DNA of 12,763 bases, from assembly GCA_035716135.1 (NCBI GenBank), contig DASTKD010000391.1:1-12763 (forward strand). The letters run 5' to 3'. The first letter of the stretch is position 1; each line of letters starts with the position of its first letter. Both the position numbers and the translations under genes were made by a program. This document shows, one piece after another, positions 1 to 6,828 of the stretch. The stretch comes from CF-113 sp035716135 (GTDB lineage Bacteria; Chloroflexota; Ktedonobacteria; Ktedonobacterales; Ktedonobacteraceae). Under the pieces are notes generated by a model. The model made no database searches. It was not told the DNA's origin and saw only the letters and a program-made list of their open reading frames with translations.

Positions 1-669
1 TGCGCCATCGCGTTTCAGGCGGCTACCCCTTTTGGACGCTTTGAGGTCAAAAACAATGATGAGCATATGAACGGCAACAACAATGGTCGTGCTATGCCGG
101 AAAAGCGCGCGCCGCGCAAATTGCGAATGCCCGAAATACTCAAGCTGATTGAGGAACAGACGGGCTACTCGCAAGACCTGTTCTTCCCGGTGGGCGAAGG
201 TTCGCCGCTGTGCAATGCCTTTTCGTTGCTCAAATACACGAAAGAGGGCTACAAGCCCATCGCGCCCAATTTTACTCTCAGGGAGTTCATGGAGGTGATG
301 GGACCGCGTCCCAATATGACGCTGCGAATGCTCACACGCGGGCGAGCGGCCATCCTGCCGCAGATTGTCTCCAACATCGGCGGCAGCCTCAAACTGATGA
401 AGACGCTGTGGCCGCATATCGGTACCGATCCCTCGTTCTGGACGAGCCGCAAGACGCTCACCCTCTTCGTCAAGCCGTTCATGGACGAAAGCGACATCGA
501 CATGAGCCGCGTCGAACGCTGCTGCTTTCACAATGCCTCCCCACGCGGCGTGATGTCCTTCTGCGCCCTCAACGCGAAGATGCGCCCGGCTCAGCCGCAC
601 GCCAGCGAAAGCGCTTTTGTGCCATTGCCTACGCGCCGCGTAAAGGAAGCGCGTCAGGAGACCTTTTGA
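1..669 (+). CDS. Radical SAM protein, C-terminal part (Tes/MJ0619-like), cut by window edge
   Basis: The frame is open from base 1 with no stop and ends at TGA 667-669, so this is the last 222 residues of a longer protein. The first Met in view (base 67) is probably internal, because in-frame residues before it (FQAATPFGRFE) look like normal protein. The core CxxxCxxC cluster motif lies outside the window. What is visible resembles the tail of the large radical SAM family that includes MJ0619 and archaeal tetraether lipid synthase: a 'FFPVGEGSPLC' stretch (fragment residues about 61-71) and near the end 'FMDESDIDMSRVERCCFHN', then 'GVMSFCALN' with Cys174, Cys175 and Cys188. Family members have a similar FMD...CC.H...G...FC..N ending that binds extra metal or clusters. 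The next gene overlaps its stop, so the two are co-translated. Substrate unknown; the family assignment is from memory of motifs and is moderately sure, the lipid role is speculation. Confidence 0.7.
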   Translation, partial: CAIAFQAATPFGRFEVKNNDEHMNGNNNGRAMPEKRAPRKLRMPEILKLIEEQTGYSQDLFFPVGEGSPLCNAFSLLKYTKEGYKPIAPNFTLREFMEVMGPRPNMTLRMLTRGRAAILPQIVSNIGGSLKLMKTLWPHIGTDPSFWTSRKTLTLFVKPFMDESDIDMSRVERCCFHNASPRGVMSFCALNAKMRPAQPHASESAFVPLPTRRVKEARQETF

Positions 670-1352
670 TGCGTTTTTCCATCATCATGCCTGTGCTGAA
701 CGAAGAGGCGGTGCTTGAAAAGCAGCTTTGCCAGCTCGCGCGGGTATGCGCCCCGCATGATTGCGAATTGCTGATTGTCGATGGCGGCAGCGTGGATGCG
801 ACCGTCGCCATCGCGCAACGTTTTGGACAGGTCATTTCCTCGCCACGCGGGCGAGCGGCGCAGATGAACAGGGGCGCGGCAGTTGCTACGGGTGACATCC
901 TGCTTTTCCTGCACGCCGATTCGGTGTTGCCTGATGATGCTTTCGCGTCGATTGAACGCGCCTGCGCCACGCCCGGCGTAGTGGGAGGCGCGTTTCGCCT
1001 GTGTTTTAACTGCCATAAGCTGGCCTACCGGCTGGTAGCCTCTACGACCAATCTGCGCTCGCGTTGGCGCGGCATCTTCACGGGCGATCAGGCGTATTTC
1101 GTGCCAGCCGGGTGCTTCAAGGCTATCGGCGGTTTTGCTGATATGGCGTTGATGGAAGATTTGGAGATCATCACGCGCCTGCGTAAAATTGGCAAGGTGG
1201 TTCTCCTGCCCCTCTATGTCACCACTTCAGCGCGTCGCCATGAGAAGAACGGCCTGGCGCGTACCGTACTGTTCATGTGGTATTTGCGCACTCTTTACCG
1301 ATTCGGCGTTTCGCCAGAGCAGTTGCAGCGCAAATATCTGGATGTGCGATGA
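669..1352 (+). CDS. Family 2 glycosyltransferase, rSAM-associated transferase 2 type (TIGR04283-like)
   Basis: A 227-residue soluble GT-A fold glycosyltransferase, expected to move a sugar from a nucleotide donor to an unknown acceptor. Motifs in order: IMPVLNEE (6-13), VDGGS (37-41) for nucleotide binding, GRAAQMNRGA (61-70), FLHADS (80-85) as the DxD-like metal site, FTGDQAYF (137-144) and MEDLE (162-166) as the acceptor/base region, then SARRHEKNG. The GRAAQMN plus LHADS plus GDQAYF pattern and the short length fit the TIGR04283 group, named for its association with radical SAM genes and later with arsenosugar synthesis. The start ATG (669-671) overlaps the upstream stop by one base and has AGGAG at 656-660, 8 bases ahead. 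The frame stays open further upstream to 210, but that part only shadows the upstream gene. No hydrophobic anchor for membrane attachment is evident. Confidence 0.88.
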   Translation: MRFSIIMPVLNEEAVLEKQLCQLARVCAPHDCELLIVDGGSVDATVAIAQRFGQVISSPRGRAAQMNRGAAVATGDILLFLHADSVLPDDAFASIERACATPGVVGGAFRLCFNCHKLAYRLVASTTNLRSRWRGIFTGDQAYFVPAGCFKAIGGFADMALMEDLEIITRLRKIGKVVLLPLYVTTSARRHEKNGLARTVLFMWYLRTLYRFGVSPEQLQRKYLDVR

Positions 1353-1371
1353 GCGGTTGTTACCTTTCGCC

Positions 1372-1400
1372 TGTCATCCTGAGCGAAGCGAAGGATGACA
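1372..1400. repeat. CHPERSEG-type palindromic repeat
   Basis: A perfect 9-bp inverted repeat, TGTCATCCT (1372-1380) and AGGATGACA (1392-1400), encloses GAGCGAAGCGA. It lies 19 bases after the glycosyltransferase stop. The bases just before and through it read CHPERSEG in one frame, a well-known dispersed repeat of many bacterial genomes that is often wrongly annotated as protein. It could fold as a hairpin in the transcript, but no T tract follows, so a terminator role is uncertain. A related, longer element is at 2462-2532. Confidence 0.8.
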
Positions 1401-1449
1401 ATGTCGATCTTGATCGTAAATGTTCATCATGGGTAAAAGTCGGTAGCGA

Positions 1450-1478
1450 TTGCCCGAAATTCTCCAATGGTGTATGAT
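1450..1478 (+). promoter_or_regulatory. Sigma70-like promoter for the membrane protein gene
   Basis: TTGCCC (1450-1455) and TATGAT (1473-1478) are spaced by exactly 17 bases. Transcription would begin near 1485, about 40 bases before the ATG at 1527. Its position also argues against the earlier in-frame ATG at 1467, which would lie inside the promoter. Predicted by eye only. Confidence 0.5.
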
Positions 1479-1526
1479 GTGGAACATGTTCAACCGGGTA
1501 AGAATAAGACTATATGGAAATGTTGC

Positions 1527-2435
1527 ATGAACTCAGAACAGGCCAGCACGGACCCGACTGTTCCTCCTATAAAGCAAGATGCGCAGCCAGCAAACAATCA
1601 TACCGGAGGGCCAGCGTTGCCACTTGCGCCGGACGATGCGCAAGATGCGGTCGTTTCATCGCCAGAAGCGCAAGTGATCTGGACGCCGCGCTTCATCATC
1701 CTGTTCGCGGTGACGCTGGTGGGCGGGTTGAGCCTGGAAAGCCTCTTTACACAGGGTTGGGTGATCCGCTTGGTTTCGGGGACATGGGTATTTCTGGGAC
1801 ATATTGTGCTGCTATGCGCTGCCTGGATAGTATTGCTGATGGTTTCTCGCTCGCGCTGGGTGCGCCTGGGGGCTGCATTTGGCCTGATCTTTGCGATGTT
1901 TGTAGCTATCAATGTCGTTATTCAAACTATGCTGGTTCAGCCATCGAGTTACCTGCTGGCTCATGTCAACGTTCTAACCTTTCTCGCCTTGCCTGGTTGT
2001 TATGTTTGCCTGACCGTTGATCGCCTGCCCACCAGGCGTTGGGATGCCTGGTTACTTGGCCTGACCCCCATCATCGGGCTGATTCTGGTGGCTCCGTTGT
2101 ATTTCCTGAAATCTGACCGGTCGATGTCTGGACTGGAGAATAGCCTCTCAGTTGTTGCGCTCATTCTGAGCATAGCGATATGCTGGCTGCGTCCCACTTG
2201 CTGGCGCAACGCTCCTGGTCCGACATTTCTATTTGGCCTGGTGCCTTTTCTCCTGCTGATTATCGATATTGTCTACATCATCAATAACTCCTTTGCCTTA
2301 TTCACCGTGTATGTGACGCTGAATGCTTCGGCCAGCTTTTTTTCGCGGGAGACGGTCTTCTTTTTTTCGCAAGTGCCGTTGTTGTTCCTCCTGCTGGGCG
2401 TGATGCGTCTCATCAAGTCCGAGAAGATGACATAA
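1527..2435 (+). CDS. Multi-pass membrane protein, function unknown
   Basis: A 302-residue protein I do not recognise. The first 52 residues are polar and rich in Pro, Ala, Asp and Gln and probably lie on one side of the membrane. The rest is very hydrophobic, with about eight likely membrane helices near residues 56-75, 84-106, 113-135, 145-164, 174-193, 206-221, 232-253 and 280-294. There is no obvious catalytic motif, ATPase or transporter signature; short basic ends between helices (RSRWVR, RLPTRRWD) suggest cytoplasmic loops. Start: ATG 1527 has a weak GGAAA at 1516-1520, and an in-frame ATG at 1467 would add 20 residues but lies in the predicted promoter and lacks a ribosome site. It appears to be a single-gene unit with its own promoter and a palindromic repeat after it. 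Confidence 0.75.
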   Translation: MNSEQASTDPTVPPIKQDAQPANNHTGGPALPLAPDDAQDAVVSSPEAQVIWTPRFIILFAVTLVGGLSLESLFTQGWVIRLVSGTWVFLGHIVLLCAAWIVLLMVSRSRWVRLGAAFGLIFAMFVAINVVIQTMLVQPSSYLLAHVNVLTFLALPGCYVCLTVDRLPTRRWDAWLLGLTPIIGLILVAPLYFLKSDRSMSGLENSLSVVALILSIAICWLRPTCWRNAPGPTFLFGLVPFLLLIIDIVYIINNSFALFTVYVTLNASASFFSRETVFFFSQVPLLFLLLGVMRLIKSEKMT

Positions 2436-2461
2436 GGCGAAGCCCGTGTAGTGTAGGGGGC

Positions 2462-2532
2462 TGTCATTCTGAGCGTAGCGAAGAATCTCTGGCCCGGCCA
2501 CACACGGATTCTTCGCTGCGCTCAGAATGACA
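2462..2532. repeat. Long CHPERSEG-family inverted repeat (26-bp arms)
   Basis: The arms at 2462-2487 and 2507-2532 are complementary at 25 of 26 positions; the one mismatch is at the t of GAGCGTAGCG. The 19-base spacer includes GGCCCGGCC. It starts 26 bases after the membrane protein stop. The outer part (TGTCATTCTGAGCG.AGCGAAG) is the same family as the repeat at 1372-1400. It could form a strong transcript hairpin or be a MITE/REP-like element; no transposase and no clear target duplication are visible. Confidence 0.85.
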
Positions 2533-2708
2533 ACCCCTGGCATCTTGCGGTCGCTCTGGCTTTCCTTTTACAGTCACGTTAAATTCCGATTAAAATTGAG
2601 ATATTGCTAAAAAACCAGCCCCATGTATCTGCTAATCAATCGCTCTCTGCCTGTTTATTTGCATAGAGTGCCAAAACTCGTGTAAGTATGCAAGGAGAAA
2701 TCGATTCG

Positions 2709-3209
2709 ATGGTGGTATTGCGTACCCCGGCCCGAAAAGCCATTTTCTTCTCACTCATTTTGCTCGTCGTGGGTGTCTTGCTGGCATTTTTTATGATTGT
2801 GCGCGGTTTCCTTACGCCGACTAGCACCGCGCCTGCTTCCTCTCCGGCCAGAAATTCCTCGGCGGCTAACAATGCGAACGCTGCAGCGGCGGCTACCGCG
2901 TCCGCGTACATGAAACTGGTCTCGATTGTCGGCCAACCCGCCGTCAAACTCGTATCGGGAACAACATTCGAGGCCGATGGACAGATCAAGAATGTCGATA
3001 CCTTTCAGCACGATATTACGCTGAAGATCGTCTTGCTCGATGCATCAGGTCACATTGTTGGCAGCGCGACTCACCTTGTGGATAACGTGAAAGGTGGCGC
3101 GACGGTCAACTACTCCATTCAGGGTACAGCTTCGCAATCCAACTGGTCCAGTGTGGAAGTGGCCGTTATCAACGTGAGCGAAAACATCAACGGGACGGGA
3201 GGTGATTAA
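2709..3209 (+). CDS. Membrane-anchored FxLYD-like domain protein
   Basis: A 166-residue protein with one N-terminal membrane helix (about residues 11-33, after Arg/Lys) and no lipobox, so an anchored extracytoplasmic protein. A low-complexity Thr/Ser/Pro then Ala/Asn linker (about 36-66) leads to a small beta-rich domain (about 68-160). Its pattern 'FEADGQIKN ... ITLKIVLLDASGHIVGSA ... VNYSIQG ... VEVAVIN' resembles FxLYD domains, which are immunoglobulin-like and of unclear role. An ATG at 2688 in frame is possible, but AAGGAG (2692-2697) lies after it and 11 bases before ATG 2709, so 2709 is preferred. The phosphoesterase gene follows 129 bases later on the same strand and is also extracytoplasmic, but joint function is not shown. 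No catalytic residues are evident. Confidence 0.75.
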   Translation: MVVLRTPARKAIFFSLILLVVGVLLAFFMIVRGFLTPTSTAPASSPARNSSAANNANAAAAATASAYMKLVSIVGQPAVKLVSGTTFEADGQIKNVDTFQHDITLKIVLLDASGHIVGSATHLVDNVKGGATVNYSIQGTASQSNWSSVEVAVINVSENINGTGGD

Positions 3210-3223
3210 CACAGCCGTCCCGT
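3190..3223 (+). terminator. Hairpin spanning the stop codon of the FxLYD-like gene
   Basis: A perfect 9-bp GC-rich inverted repeat, ACGGGACGG (3190-3198) and CCGTCCCGT (3215-3223), with a 16-base loop holding the TAA stop (3207-3209). It could slow or end transcription or protect the 3' end. There is no T tract, so it is not a standard intrinsic terminator. Confidence 0.4.
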
Positions 3224-3236
3224 AACGCTCTTGAAA

Positions 3237-3305
3237 GGCATTGCTGCCTCGCGCTCTAAACGCCACTGAACAGGTGATGCGGAAACGGCACGAGGCGGCA
3301 ATGCC
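3237..3305. repeat. Inverted repeat between the FxLYD-like and phosphoesterase genes
   Basis: GGCATTGCTGCCTCG (3237-3251) pairs with CGAGGCGGCAATGCC (3291-3305) at 14 of 15 positions, with a 39-base loop. It ends 33 bases before the phosphoesterase start. It could be a transcript hairpin in the leader of that gene; no known motif is recognised. Confidence 0.5.
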
Positions 3306-3338
3306 CTGAATGATGTTTGAAAATATAGAGGAGTTGTA

Positions 3339-5414
3339 ATGAAGAACATGCAGCGCAGTTGGGTGGGCCGTCATAAGCTCACTATTGTCAGTTCCGGGGC
3401 AATCGCGGCTCTGCTTATTTTGTCCATCGCCCTTATCCCCCGCGTTATCTCCATCCACGCGCAGCCGCAAACCAGCCCACTCGCAAAGTATATCCCCTCA
3501 AACGCCTTTGGCGACACCGATGATTTGCCGAACAACTCGCTCCACCCGCGTGTGAGCATGGCGGCTGGCTCATCATCGGTCAGTGGCGTAGTGAGCGATG
3601 CCAGCACGGGTCAGCCGGTCTCCGGCGCGACGGTCGGTATCAGCATTGGCGCGGTTGGCAGCGCGGCGCAGTATGCCACCACTGCGACCGATGGTAGTTA
3701 TAGCTTCAGTGGCATCGCCGGTGGCACGTACAATTTATCGGCGTGGCGCTACGCGATCAGTGGCAATTCGCTCATGTACAAAGATGCGCAGCAGATGCAG
3801 GTGAGCGTCAGTTCAGGCGCGACCGTCAATTTCAAGCTGACGCCCATCACGGTGCCGGGATCGCGCACTGTGGCAGCAGGTCACGCCAAAAACCTGATTG
3901 TTGTGGACTACGATGAAACCTACTATGATTCCTGGTTCGCTGATACACAGTCGATGGCGAATAGCTCGCCGAACACGCACCAGCTTGCGCAGCTTGGCGT
4001 GAATGGTACCCAGATGTGGACGACCTATGGCTGGTCTCCCATCGACCACTATCAAATGGCGGTTGGTTCTTATCCGGCCTGGCGTTCGCCCGACGCACCT
4101 TCACAGGTATGGGGCCAGCCTGACGGTCTGGACACCAATATCTGGTATGGTGGAACCGAGGAATACGGTCAGCAATCCATCTTTGATGTTGCCAAAAGCT
4201 ACGGTATGAGTACAGCCGTAATCGGCGGCAATGACTACCCGACCGGCCATATCACCGATGCCAACGTGGATCAGATTACGCTGGGCAAGAATATCAGCGG
4301 CGTGCCGACGCTCTGGGTAACGGAGGTCGAGAATTTTATCACGGCTCACGCTTCTAACCCCAATGGTTTCTTGATCTACATGCCTGTCACCGAGGCGGAG
4401 GGTAGCTCGATCGAGAATACCAGCCCTGATACTTCCGGCAGCCTCTACCAGCAGGCCAGCACCTGGGATGACCAGGCGTATGGAGAATTGTATAGCTGGT
4501 TGCAACAGAACAATTACGTCAGCAACACGGCTATCTCTATTACATCGGATGAAGCCGAGAACGATCATACCAGCTTCGATAACTTCTACGGCGCGGGTAC
4601 GACAGGCGGCGGGTCAACCCGCCATGTGCCTTTCGTATTCGCGGGTCCTGGCATTGTAGTTGGTCAGAGCTATACACCGGTGATGAACAGCGACGACGTG
4701 AGCGCGAATTATATGTACGAGCTGGGCCTGCCCTCGCCCGTTGATAGTCGCGGTCACGTTATACCAGCCCTGTTCACGACGGGCGGCACACCTGTTCCTA
4801 CACCTTCGCCGACCAGTACCAGCACTCCATCGCCATCGCCAACCGGCACGACGACACCGCCGCCGACTGGTACTCCTCAGCCCTCGCCGACATCAACCAA
4901 CCCACCAACGACGACGCCGACCAATCCGCCAACAGCCACGCCTCCTCCTGGCAACAGTATTATCCAGAACGGCGGCTTCGAGTCTGGCACTACCGGTTGG
5001 ACCTATGGCGGTTCGCCTTTGCCGAGACGTGGCAAGACGGAGGCACATAGCGGCAGCTATTCGTTAAAAGTGGGAGGCAGCAGTGGTCAGTCGGGCGATT
5101 CTCTTGCCTACCAGATGGTAACGATTCCCGGCAATGCCAGACATGCTAACCTCAGCTTCTACTACTGGCCTGCCAGCAACGACTCCAGTACCTACGGCTG
5201 GCAAGAGGCGGATGTGATTGATAGCAGTGGCAACGTGCTGCAACAACTGTTCGTCAATACCACCAACGACAAAGTGTGGATTCAGATGACCTTTGATCTC
5301 TCGCAATATGCCGGGAAGACCATCGGCATCCAGTTCCTCGATCACGAAGATTCGGGCGGCGGCTCTTACTACACCTACATGTACGTGGATGATGTGTCGC
5401 TGACAGTAAGTTAG
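3339..5414 (+). CDS. Secreted modular phosphoesterase (PF04185-like) with C-terminal beta-domain
   Basis: A 691-residue exported protein. Residues 1-42: positively charged start and hydrophobic helix (about 15-38), a signal peptide or anchor ending near AQP. Residues about 78-170: a carboxypeptidase-regulatory/CNA-B-like beta-sandwich (VSGVVSD...GQPVSGATV...TDGSYSFSGIAGGTYNLS). Residues about 184-478: a phosphoesterase related to acid phosphatase/phospholipase C (PF04185), with 'NLIVVDYDET' (E193 at the metal-ligand position), Ser233 in 'GWSPIDHYQMAVG' as probable nucleophile, 'SDEAENDH' (D404, E405) as the second metal pair and 'RHVPFVFAGPG'. Residues about 483-538: a Pro/Thr/Ser linker. Residues about 540-691: a 'NGGFESG..GW' beta-domain, likely for binding at the surface. 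It probably cleaves a phosphate ester outside the cell; the substrate is unknown. GAGGAG (3328-3333) lies 5 bases before the ATG. The Asn usual after the metal Glu is Thr194 here. Confidence 0.8.
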   Translation: MKNMQRSWVGRHKLTIVSSGAIAALLILSIALIPRVISIHAQPQTSPLAKYIPSNAFGDTDDLPNNSLHPRVSMAAGSSSVSGVVSDASTGQPVSGATVGISIGAVGSAAQYATTATDGSYSFSGIAGGTYNLSAWRYAISGNSLMYKDAQQMQVSVSSGATVNFKLTPITVPGSRTVAAGHAKNLIVVDYDETYYDSWFADTQSMANSSPNTHQLAQLGVNGTQMWTTYGWSPIDHYQMAVGSYPAWRSPDAPSQVWGQPDGLDTNIWYGGTEEYGQQSIFDVAKSYGMSTAVIGGNDYPTGHITDANVDQITLGKNISGVPTLWVTEVENFITAHASNPNGFLIYMPVTEAEGSSIENTSPDTSGSLYQQASTWDDQAYGELYSWLQQNNYVSNTAISITSDEAENDHTSFDNFYGAGTTGGGSTRHVPFVFAGPGIVVGQSYTPVMNSDDVSANYMYELGLPSPVDSRGHVIPALFTTGGTPVPTPSPTSTSTPSPSPTGTTTPPPTGTPQPSPTSTNPPTTTPTNPPTATPPPGNSIIQNGGFESGTTGWTYGGSPLPRRGKTEAHSGSYSLKVGGSSGQSGDSLAYQMVTIPGNARHANLSFYYWPASNDSSTYGWQEADVIDSSGNVLQQLFVNTTNDKVWIQMTFDLSQYAGKTIGIQFLDHEDSGGGSYYTYMYVDDVSLTVS

Positions 5415-5417
5415 ACT

Positions 5418-5490
5418 AACCACAGAAATAACAGGATGATTGGAACAAAGGCAGCGCCTTTGTTCCAATCATCCTGTTATTTCTGTGGTT
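5418..5490. terminator. Perfect 35-bp inverted repeat, likely bidirectional terminator
   Basis: Arms 5418-5452 and 5456-5490 are fully complementary with only AGC (5453-5455) as loop. It lies between the convergent phosphoesterase (stop 5412-5414) and PFK (stop 5477-5479), and its right arm includes the last three codons and stop of the PFK gene. The inner part (CAAAGGC-AGC-GCCTTTG) resembles a terminator core with short T runs on both strands. No long U tract follows on either strand, so termination strength is uncertain. Confidence 0.7.
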
Positions 5491-6691
5491 GATATTCTCC
5501 CTTGATATGCGCGAAGCGCGGGCGGTAGCGTGTGGCGTGGTAGTCGGCGGGGTCTACGCAGCGCGCGGGCCAGTTTTTGCCGGGAATATCGGTTAAGATG
5601 AAGGTTCCAGCGCGATGCGCCGCTATGACACCGTGTTCTCCCTGTTCCACTGCGCTCATGATTACATTGGCGTAGTAGATTGCCATGTGCTTGTCGTAGA
5701 CATCGGGTTCGCCGCTGCGTAAGAAATAGGTCAGGTCAATGGGCAAAAAGCGGATGCCGGGCAGGCGGGAAGAGAGTTGGTCGGCCAGAAATTCAGCGAT
5801 ATTGACCTTTTTGCGATGGCCGTAGGCGTCTGCTTCGCCGACGACTGGCACCGGTACGCCCAGGTTCGCGCCTTCCGACATGACAATGGTCGAGTAGTTG
5901 CGCGGATTTTGCCTGTCCTCAAGCACCAGCTTTGCCAGCGTATCGATGTTGGAAGGAACTTCCGGTATCAGGCAGCGATCGGCCCAGGTGACAACGGCGG
6001 TTTCGAGGGCGGTAAAACCGGCATCGCGCCCGAACATGCGGAAGAGGATGGTTTCGCTGTGCGACCCCGCCGTCGAGCGGATGCGCTCGATGAACTCTCC
6101 GGCCCGTGTGATAGCGGTTTGAAAGCCGATACAGTAATCTGTGCCAGGCACATCGTTATCCATTGTTTTGGGAATACCCCATACTGGCACACCCTGCGTT
6201 GATAGGGTTGCTCCATAACTCAGTGTGTCATCGCCTCCAATCACTACCAGCCCGTCCAGTTCCAGAAAATCCAGGTTCGCCAGCACCTCGCGGGTCAGAT
6301 CAATGCGCTCATCTGGCGCGTGACCCCGGCCATAATGCGCGAGATGCGCAGGTAAATCGCCCACGCGCATTTTCGCGGGATTGGTGCGCGTTGATTGCAG
6401 TATGGTGCCGCCCGTTCTGTCGATAGAGCGCGTATTCAGGCGGTTAAGTGGCATGAGATAGTTATGTTTCCAGGTTCGCGGGTCAGCGAAGTTGAAAATA
6501 AGCTCGTCGCGGCGGCGCGAGCGGTCAAGAAAGGTAATTCCCTCCCACCCGGCGCGCAGCCCTGTTATGGATATGCCAATTTCCTGGGCGCGATAGACGA
6601 GTGCCTTGATGGCGGCATTTAGCCCCGGCACGTCGCCGCCACCTGTCAGAACGCCAAGCGCGTGTATGGGTTTCGTTAATGTTGCTGGCAT
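5477..6691 (-). CDS. 6-phosphofructokinase, probably pyrophosphate-dependent
   Basis: A cytoplasmic glycolytic enzyme of 404 residues that phosphorylates fructose 6-phosphate to the 1,6-bisphosphate. Motifs: GVLTGGGDVPGLN (12-25) for phosphoryl donor binding, IGGDDT (151-156), PKTMDND (174-180) with the catalytic Asp pair, MFGRDAG (219-225) and IPEVP (242-246). In ATP-dependent PfkA the residue after GGD is Gly and the motif reads PGTIDND; here they are Asp155 and Lys175, the two changes known to mark pyrophosphate-dependent PFKs. So PPi is the expected donor, making the step reversible. At 404 residues it is longer than E. coli PfkA (about 320). The start is ATG 6689-6691 with GGAGAG (6696-6701) 4 bases ahead. 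The GH5 gene is upstream on the same strand, 137 bases away across a strong hairpin, so separate transcription is likely. Substrate specificity needs assay. Confidence 0.93.
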   Translation of the reverse strand: MPATLTKPIHALGVLTGGGDVPGLNAAIKALVYRAQEIGISITGLRAGWEGITFLDRSRRRDELIFNFADPRTWKHNYLMPLNRLNTRSIDRTGGTILQSTRTNPAKMRVGDLPAHLAHYGRGHAPDERIDLTREVLANLDFLELDGLVVIGGDDTLSYGATLSTQGVPVWGIPKTMDNDVPGTDYCIGFQTAITRAGEFIERIRSTAGSHSETILFRMFGRDAGFTALETAVVTWADRCLIPEVPSNIDTLAKLVLEDRQNPRNYSTIVMSEGANLGVPVPVVGEADAYGHRKKVNIAEFLADQLSSRLPGIRFLPIDLTYFLRSGEPDVYDKHMAIYYANVIMSAVEQGEHGVIAAHRAGTFILTDIPGKNWPARCVDPADYHATRYRPRFAHIKGEYQPQK

Positions 6692-6765
6692 ACTTCTCTC
6701 CGTTACTGTGAAATTTGGATCATGTAATTAACACGTTTTATCCAGAGAAAAGCATATCACAGCTT

Positions 6766-6812
6766 CCAGGGCGACCGCGAGGGAACCAGGGCGACCCTCG
6801 CGGTCGCCCTGG
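6766..6812 (-). repeat. GC-rich 18-bp hairpin repeat after the GH5 gene
   Basis: CCAGGGCGACCGCGAGGG (6766-6783) and its exact complement (6795-6812) enclose 11 bases. The loop itself holds a third copy of CCAGGGCGA (6786-6794), so a shorter 9-bp hairpin (6786-6794 with 6804-6812) is an alternative fold. It begins 17 bases after the GH5 stop on the minus strand and probably ends or trims that transcript, although no T tract adjoins it. The sequence reads GDREGRPG-like in one frame, a style seen in dispersed repeats of some bacterial genomes; whether it recurs in this genome cannot be seen here. Confidence 0.75.
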
Positions 6813-6828
6813 GAAGTCCCAAACAGGG

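Noticed and set aside
210..668. Long open frame upstream of the glycosyltransferase start, in the same frame.
   Set aside because: It overlaps the rSAM coding frame, its translation is rich in Arg/His/Gln without family features, and a good ribosome site precedes the ATG at 669.
5064..5468. Minus-strand frame of 134 codons opposite the phosphoesterase C-terminus.
   Set aside because: It is antisense to a well-supported gene and its translation shows no recognisable domain; such frames are expected in GC-rich DNA.
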